NCBI GenBank assembly: GCA_946803715.1
Contig: CAMPET010000364.1
Coordinates: 1-53,156, forward strand
Reading direction: 5' to 3'
DNA from: Beroe ovata
Taxonomy: Eukaryota > Ctenophora > Nuda > Beroida > Beroidae
DNA: 53,156 bases
A program made the position numbers and the translations under genes. Shown here piece by piece: positions 41,982-53,156 of the stretch (the stretch's first letter is position 1; each line of letters opens with the position of its first letter). A model generated the notes under the pieces. The model searched no databases and was not told where the DNA came from. It saw only the letters and a program-made list of their open reading frames with translations.

Positions 41982-42171
41982 GAACTGTTTAACATTCTAT
42001 ATTCACGTGTGTGTTTCATTTCTGTCCTTAGTTTTATCGGGGTTCTATCTAACTCGACCCTGATACGGCACTTATCACGCTGTGATATTTCGTCATATTT
42101 GCCATTGACCTATTACTCATTCCCTTAGCAACCGGACTCCCCCTTAGCAACCCGACACCCCCTTAGCAACA

Positions 42172-44460
42172 ATGATCAAGATACGGACTGAGTGTGCTGA
42201 GTGTCCGTGTTACCTGTGCGAATTCACGTGCAACTGCAAACAGACGCTTGCACAGCACACTGTTACACGACACAATACTCCCGAGAGTTTGATCTGTACC
42301 TACTGTCACAGGAAACTCAGAGATATATCTTCAGTTAGGTATGGGAGTGGTGTCAGCGGTGTCAGTATAAACAATGGTGTCAGTGTTTGAACTAGTGAGA
42401 AGAGTGTCAACATTCCCTTCTCCAGGCGACACATAAAAACAGTTCACATCAACAAGAAGGATTACATGTGTACATACTGTAACAAGCGGTACAAGCACAA
42501 GTTTGATCTTGAGAAACACTTCTCAAAGGTAGGACATCCCCACTGAGACATTTTGACGTCAATTATCGACGACCATTGATTGTATCTCCCGTTTTCTAAT
42601 ATTCTTGTCATTCTTTCTCAGAAACACAAAGCTCGACCCCCGGAATCCCGGAATTTCTGCTCAGAGTGTAAGTTGCTGTGCATGGACTGGGAGGAGCTGA
42701 AGAAACACTACCTCGACGCTCACGGTTAGTTTGCTCCTTCATCAATACTATTGTGACAAGTTGTGCTCCTTCAGGCTTCATCAATATCTGTTCTCTTGGA
42801 GCATGATCTCACTTTTCCAGGCAAAACTATTCAGCACATCAAGTGTCCACAGTGCTACAAGATCTTCTTCGAGGTTGTCTACCTGAAATCCCACTTTAAG
42901 AAGGTCCACAACAACAAAACTATAAACGTCGTCTATTGTCAGGTAATTGGGGAAAACATCCTCGTTTTTCAGGGTATTGTACTCTCGTATATGCAACCCA
43001 GGCATTTCCAACCATATTACTTCAATTCTTGTTTCGTATTCTAGTTCCTTGTTTTTGTCACTTAGATGTCTCACCCCAACCCGTGATTCGATATCCCAGC
43101 ATTTAGTTTTTTCGGTGATATGCCACTGTAACCACCATGTCTCGCTGTTTCAGCACTGTGGATCTGTGTTTGAAGATGACTCGGCTCTTCTCCGGCATAT
43201 GGAGGACAAGCACTGTAACTGGGACGGAGACACTTCTGTCTTGTGTCAGGAGACTTCTCCCTCGGAGGAGAATTTCGAGGGAGGGGAGACATCACTCGAG
43301 ACACAGGTACGAGACACATGCGTCTCTTGGAGACACTTTGCTGAACATTAAGTTATAGTTTCGTTACCATGACAACTACAGGGAGAACATCAAAAGAAGA
43401 AGAAGATCAGGATAGGCTCCAGTGAGGAAATATTCACATGTCAAGAGTGCGGGGACATGTTCGCTAACAAGACCCTGGTACTGTCTCCATTTGTGCCTCA
43501 GATCATGTCTCAAATATGTCTCTTTTGTTTTGGATGTCTCACTCATAGTGTCTTCGCAGTTGGTGACCCATCTGATGGAAATGCATCACTGGAAATCAGT
43601 TATGGAGTGTCAGCGATGTTTCAGAATCTTCCCTTCCACGCTCCAAATACAGGTGAGACACTTGTCCTTGACACCACCAATATTCTGACATCACTGTTCC
43701 GACCCCACTTTCACCCCTGACACCACTATTCTCACACTACATCACCCCTGACACCACTTTCACCCCTGACACCACTTCCCTTCTTGACACCACTTTATTT
43801 TTTAAACCACTCCAGGAACACTTGAACTCCCATTTTCTGGAGCCAGATGACGCTCCCCTTCTCCCCTCGGGGAAACACTCCATTCTGAAGAAACGCCTTC
43901 TAAAGAGAAGGAGCATCAAGGATCTGTCAGTGGGTCTGCAGCCACGGTTTTTCGTGGGGTTTGTCAAGGTTATGTCTGAGAACAATGTCATCACTGATTT
44001 GAAGGTACATCCGAGACACACTGATAAAAATTTGAATTTGGGTTTTATCAGAAATTTTGTACCATCCCGAACTGTATCCTTCACTGAAACTTTCTCACAG
44101 TTTCAGGAACCGATCCTACAACAAGAAATAGAAGTGGAGACAAACACCGACAAAACATTCTCTGACAACAACACCACTTACCCCGAGTCATACAGTTCCG
44201 ATAAACCTGGTGACATGTACACTGTGGATCAGGGTTGCCATAGCAACAGTAGCAACAATGCTCCTTTCCGTGACAGCAACACTCATGATGTGCAGAAATA
44301 CGAGGTTGGTGAGGGATACCAGACTTCGTATTCAGTGAGAGAGGAGAGTGGTTCGAGTAGAGACCAGGCTGGGGACCAGTTCAGCGATACCGGTGACGTA
44401 GATGGTGGATATCCACCCTCATTCGTGAAGTCCAAGAAGAGGAAATACTCAATGAAGTGA
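42172..44460 (+). CDS. C2H2 zinc-finger protein
   Basis: Eight exons: 42172-42338, 42426-42528, 42622-42724, 42821-42942, 43154-43306, 43382-43477, 43560-43652, 43816-44460; 1482 nt, 493 residues. Seven or so C2H2 fingers occupy residues 1-285: CYLCEFTC...H, CTYCHRKL...H, CTYCNKRY...H, CSECKLLC...H, CPQCYKIF...H, a finger with HCGSVF and HMEDKH, CQECGDMF...H, and CQRCFRIF...H. Most fingers are split across introns rather than one per exon. The C-terminal 200 residues are polar, with KKRLLKRRS as a possible nuclear signal and KSKKRKYSMK at the end. A nuclear DNA- or RNA-binding role is expected; no specific orthologue was recognised. The start ATG lies five bases after CCCCCTTAG. Confidence 0.85.
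43660..43805 (+). repeat. TGACACCACT minisatellite in a zinc-finger gene intron
   Basis: Seven or so units of CTGACACCACT with variable spacers (TTCACCC, ATTCTCAC, TCCCTTCT). It is the complement of the AGTGGTGTCA unit seen at 425-557, 9880-10240 and 47866-48000. Confidence 0.8.
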
Positions 44461-45503
44461 TATCACTTCATTGACATCACGTGATGTCCATGACAATCAG
44501 TAGTATCAGCTTTGTTGACAGTTAATCAGTTGTAAATCAAGGAGGATGTGTTTATTCTTCAATATTTTATTTAAACTGACTTAATTGACTTGTTCTGTAC
44601 CTTATCTGATGTTAAATGCCACTTAAAACCTTGTTTGATGCGTTGTCTCATTTCTGTAACGAAGAGGGGATAAACCGGCGTGCTATTGCGCGCTTGCTAA
44701 ATGCTTGCAATGCGCGCGATTGACTCTCTCTAAAGATGTTCGCGTGCGCCGTGCAATAACATCGAAACAGATTGACCGGCGTGCGCGCGTCTGTGGTGAG
44801 AGTGACCTGCGCGTAATGTCAGCATTCGCGCGTAGTGTTAGCATTTGGCTCGCGCGCGTACCTTCAATTCCACACGCATGAGCTAAACTTAGCAATTCCG
44901 AATTGGAAAACTGACTTAAAACAAGGCCTTTATTGAGGGTATAAGTTTAAAATGAAAATGAACAAATAAAAGTGTGTTTCACAAATATAATGGGAGAGTA
45001 CTCAATCGTCCTTAAGCATGTCCAAAACGGGGACAATTGTCGCATCTCGGGTCCAAACTTTACATGGAAAATTGTACATTCTACTACAAAATTCCACTCA
45101 TCTCTATAACAGGCAGGGTATATAAACTAAAAGCAGATCAAAGAATACGTTGTTCAACTTTAAATAAAACATGGAAAGAAAGATCTCACTTTTCAAACAA
45201 TGTCTTACACTCTACTTGAACAATAAAATGAAATTCTAAAATTGTACAAAAATGATACTATAGTCCGAAGCATACGATTGATTGTTCAATCACTGGTCAT
45301 GTGATAAGTCATTAGAATAATGTGACCCGTAACCAGTTCGACTTGTCACCATGGCAATGTGAGAATCTCTGAATTTCTGGTTTGTTTTCTGAGGAGGAAT
45401 TACCACCAAGTGTTGGTGTCAACTGGTTGTTACCATGTGGTTGCGGTGTGGTTGTAACCAAGTGATTACGGTGTCAGCACTGGCGGTGTCAGCGCTGGTG
45501 GTG
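44461..45503. other. Convergent intergenic region between the zinc-finger gene and KAT6
   Basis: About 1 kb shared by the two 3' ends. It includes a GCGC-rich patch at 44675-44880, AT-rich sequence with AATAAA on + at about 44964 and its complement TTTATT at 44929-44934, and GGTGTCA repeats near 45470-45505. No gene is visible. Confidence 0.65.
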
Positions 45504-50027
<4,524 letters not shown>

Positions 50028-51910
50028 CAATTCATGAGGACTGTTCTTTAAAGAGGAACTGGTGTTTTCTTCTTCAAGTCAACAGACATCACTCTCACTA
50101 TGCTGAAAACATTGGATAAGATAGGAACATTTCCAGTAATTTGGAAATCTAGTATAAGGAGAAATTAATGGACAGGGATTTTATCATTAATACAATGAAT
50201 TTCTATTTTTGCTTTCGTGGCACAGCTGTGCCACTTTAGTATAAAAGTTCTATTTATCATTGTTACAATTAACTTATCAATGGGAAAGATGCTCTACACA
50301 ATAAAAGAAACCCACAAGAATTAATTGAAAAGTGTTTTGAGCGCCAGTTCCTATGATTCAGCAAACTTCATGCACCTTAATTTACATATCAGAGTGACAA
50401 ATTTTGGGCAAATTGACAATCCAGAAAGAAGTATGAAATTTGATCAAATCAATGAGGAGACATAAGGGTGCTATTTCAGAAACTAGAAAAGAGACTTTGT
50501 AGAGATTAGTAAAGAAGTGTCATGAAAAATAAATCAATTGAATGAATAACATTTATACCACTGTAACATATATCAAATAATAATCAACCAGCAACAAATA
50601 AGCCCATGTATTCACATGGAAGAAAAAGGCAGAAGTAAGGAAAAAGACACGCAATTTTTAGCAACTGTAAGCAGTTTCCACTACGAAGTGTGCGTCTTTT
50701 TCTATCTGTCCACTTTTCCTTCCAAGTGTACACATACCAGATATTGAGGAAATACTGAGCTGGAAAAAAGAAAAAATGAAAAATAAAATATATTTGGATA
50801 AATAATAATTTGGTAAATAGAATTATCACCTGAATTTGATATGCATATTTGTGGTTCCATTATAAAGTGCAAATGTACGCGCACCTGCACTGCACGAATT
50901 CAAGATCCAGTTAACGCGCTGCGTTGTCTGGCGATGCTAGACCGCTGATGCAAGCCGCGAAGTCTGAGAATAAGTTTGCGCCGCGCGCGCGCAAAACGAA
51001 ATTCTCGACAGGGTCTATCATCGATCGACAACGCGCTGCGTAATTTGTCGAGAATTTCGTCTAGCGCGCGGCGCAGACGAAATCATCGGCAAGATCATCG
51101 GCGTAGCGGCCGGGCCTGCGGCAGGAAATATTCACACGCTGCGCGTGCGTGACCCAACCTGCTGCGACATCACTGAGTAGAAAGGGGCGCATTGCATTGC
51201 GTAACCTATGCAGTATGCACATTTAGTGTTCAGGAAAGCTGAAAACGCGCGACTGGCCGCGACGATCGGCAATGCTTTCTCGCGCGCGCGCGCGGCTCGA
51301 GAAACAATAGCAAATTGACAGATATATATAACATCCGGCAAAAAATAAGAGTGTGGAAGTCGAATAGTCTCCCATTGCATCTATGAAATTGAATTGTTGC
51401 CTGACAATATTGTATATGTCTGCAGATTCAAGCTTCGCCAGGTTGTTCATTGTTTAGTTGCCAGATTTTATCTGATCTCTGCTTCTCAATTCTCGTGCGC
51501 TCTAGTAGAATAGAACTATCATTGAGCATTTTCGGCCATCTACTGCCCTACAACACCTTAACCATCTCTGCTAACCCCAAACCGTCTCAAACTTGATAAG
51601 ATCCCATCTCACTGTGTTCCAATCCCGCCGTCTGTTGCCGCCATTTCCTTAACTTGTACGCGCATTTTACAACTCTAGCGCGCGGCAAATGCGCGCGCTT
51701 ATCTTAGAGATTCCTAAAAAATGTTTCAGCGCGTGAGGGAAACGTGTTTTAGATGTGTAAAATTTTGTGTCAGTGTCACAAAATTGACCTTGGTTTTCAG
51801 GATTGTTTTTCTCGTCAACTTACAGCCGTTGTGATAAATAGTTCTATCTGACCTAACACTCTCTGTCCACAAAATGATCTGTATCAATGAAACTTGCTAA
51901 CCCCCAGACT
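50028..51910. other. Region upstream of KAT6 and downstream of the coiled-coil gene
   Basis: About 1.9 kb. The first 900 bases are AT-rich with no supported exon. At 50900-51320 is a GCGC-rich island whose 50940-51035 part is a reversed copy of 20690-20790 lacking the MITE, and a further GCGC patch lies at 51655-51705. Any missing 5' exon or promoter of KAT6 would be here, but I could not identify one. Confidence 0.6.
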
Positions 51911-52768
51911 TCACGTCTGATCGCTTATGTGACTAATATCGATGTGTTGTTCCTCATTATCGACAAACTTGATCGTGGATTCACTCTTTGGAGAACTTGT
52001 AGCTACTCGATGCTTGTCTCGCTTTGCTGACCTAGTGAAAAACGTATTCTATTAATCTGTGTGTAACGAGTTTACCAGAACTTATGACACTATTACGTTC
52101 GTAGTCGTGTTTATACTCTGATTTGTGGTATTACCTGATGACATCAGTAGAGAATATTTTACTGATCTTCTCCTTTTCCTTCTTATCCCTCTTCCTCTGT
52201 GAAATGTCACGTGTTGCGTGATAATTGTCACGTGTTGCGTGATGCTGGGTTTTGTTGCTTGGTGTTACCATTAGGTTACCTGCGACAAAGCTAATCAGTT
52301 GCTAAACCAAGCTAATTATCGGAGCTAGAGCAGAAATATTGGGGACGTGACAACGTTTCTCGCTGTTCTCATTGATTCTGACAAGAAGTCATCTGTTATT
52401 TACACCCTACCTAAACTGGAGTGATTGAGAACCCCGGCGGTCACATTTCCCCCATTCTTACTGCGTCCCATATCAAACTCTAACTGATCGACACGCAGTT
52501 GTAATTCCTTGATCTTGCTCCGCAGGGCGGTCTCACTCTCTGTCAGATCTGCTACCTGACCAAAAGCAAAATCAGAGCTAAATATGCCAAATCTTATCCC
52601 AAGTGATGTACTTTGCAAAGAGGAATGCTGTTAATGCTTCATCAATTTCATAGATTATGAGCATGACCTAAATTCTCCTAGTCAGACCTGTTTGTTAGCT
52701 ATGTTCAACTGTGCGTCTGTTGCCTTCAGTCTAGCTTCTGTCATTGATGCTTTCTCCTTGCTACGCTC
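51911..52768 (-). CDS. C-terminal exons of an unidentified coiled-coil protein (5' part outside or unresolved)
   Basis: Four chained exons: 52768-52688, 52555-52406, 52196-52135, 52031-51911, all phases compatible, ending TGA. They encode 137 residues. The first two give a heptad-like coiled coil (SKEKASMTEARLKATDAQLN, then ALRSKIKELQLRVDQLEFDM), followed by a basic Lys/Glu-rich stretch (RKRDKKEKEKISKIF) and a polar tail ending HIDISHISDQT. The donor for the second exon could also be five bases upstream (TTTAG/GTAGGG), but that breaks the frame, so GTGTAA at 52404-52405 is preferred. Family not recognised. Earlier exons should lie beyond 52768. Confidence 0.6.
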
Positions 52769-52789
52769 CTAGGATAAGCGAAGTGAAGT

Positions 52790-53156
52790 GATGTGAGGTA
52801 ATGTTAAGTGAAGTGAAGAGTGAAGTGATGTGAGGTAAAGTGAAGACTGATGAAGTGAGGTGGAGTGAAGTGAAGTGAGTTGGAGTGGAGTGAAGTGAAG
52901 TGAGGTGAAGTGATTAGAGCTTTGTGTGGGAATATAAGCGAAAGGAAGAGGTATGTGAGCAAATGAGAGTAGACGAGAGAAGTGAGTGAAGGGTTCTGAG
53001 ATTGATAAACAATTCCTCCCCTTTCCCTCATATGGTCATTATACACACACGTCACACAGACACAGACACACACAGACACAGACACAGACACAGACACACA
53101 GACACACAGACACACACAGACACACACACACACACACACAAACACACACCCCAGCA
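52790..53156 (+). repeat. GTGAAGTGAA minisatellite and terminal (CA)n tract
   Basis: From about 52795 to 52920 the unit GTGAAGTGAG/GTGAAGTGAA repeats irregularly. From about 53041 to the window end there is a CACACAGA-CACACA microsatellite. Both presumably lie in an intron of the coiled-coil gene. Confidence 0.8.

Noticed and set aside
50584-50829. Possible N-terminal exon of KAT6 upstream of 50027
   Set aside because: The frame is hydrophobic and Phe-rich with no winged-helix pattern, and no phase-compatible donor joins it to the 50027 exon.

Overview
The window is eukaryotic and clearly metazoan: intron-rich genes with GT-AG introns, a nuclear tRNA, and animal families such as a membrane adenylyl cyclase of the ADCY9 type, pecanex-like PCNX4, a tau-tubulin kinase, a MOZ/MORF (KAT6) acetyltransferase and a probable death-effector-domain protein. 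Gene density is high (11 protein genes in 53 kb, many introns under 200 bp, intergenic gaps often 300-600 bp). That suggests a compact, early-branching animal genome such as a sponge. The species cannot be fixed from the sequence, and the sponge reading is inference.

Layout. (1) 1-11652, + strand: the 3' half of an ADCY9-like adenylyl cyclase (second membrane cassette plus C2 catalytic domain); one intron hosts an intronless antisense sugar-porter gene at 3074-4606. (2) 12136-19651, - strand: a complete 20-exon PCNX4, tail-to-tail with the cyclase, carrying a tRNA-Arg(TCG) in an intron. (3) 19652-23712: a 4 kb gap with a GCGC-rich island and a MITE-like element. (4) 23713-31069, - strand: a complete TTBK kinase. 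(5) 32439-44460, + strand: five closely spaced co-directional genes: a DED-like protein, an RD/RS-rich protein resembling ZC3H13, a SCHIP1/FEZ-like coiled-coil protein with a coding minisatellite, an intronless BTB-BACK-RNase H fusion, and a C2H2 zinc-finger protein. (6) 45504-50027, - strand: a KAT6-type acetyltransferase with double PHD finger and MYST domain. (7) 51911 to at least 52768, - strand: the C-terminal exons of an unidentified coiled-coil protein.

I rebuilt the gene models by hand. In each complete model the intron phases chain correctly from exon to exon and the coding length is a multiple of three, except in the SCHIP1/FEZ-like gene, where a 15-N gap interrupts the first exon. 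The genes do not form a single pathway. Several touch chromatin or RNA (KAT6, the ZC3H13-like protein, the zinc finger), others membrane signalling (cyclase, PCNX4) and cytoskeleton or cilia (TTBK).

The assembly has four places where an N sits beside a near-identical duplicate of local sequence (N at 227, 5983, 19998 and 37769). These look like uncollapsed haplotype or contig overlaps, and they duplicate exons of the cyclase, PCNX4 and the SCHIP1/FEZ-like gene. Non-coding DNA is full of minisatellites (GTGGTGTCA units, GTTACCATGGTAAC palindromes), (CA)n tracts and GCGC-rich islands. The most notable biology is the BTB-BACK-RNase H fusion with a degenerate active site, the operon-like gene cluster, and a 72-bp MITE whose 9-bp target duplication is supported by an unoccupied related copy in the same window.
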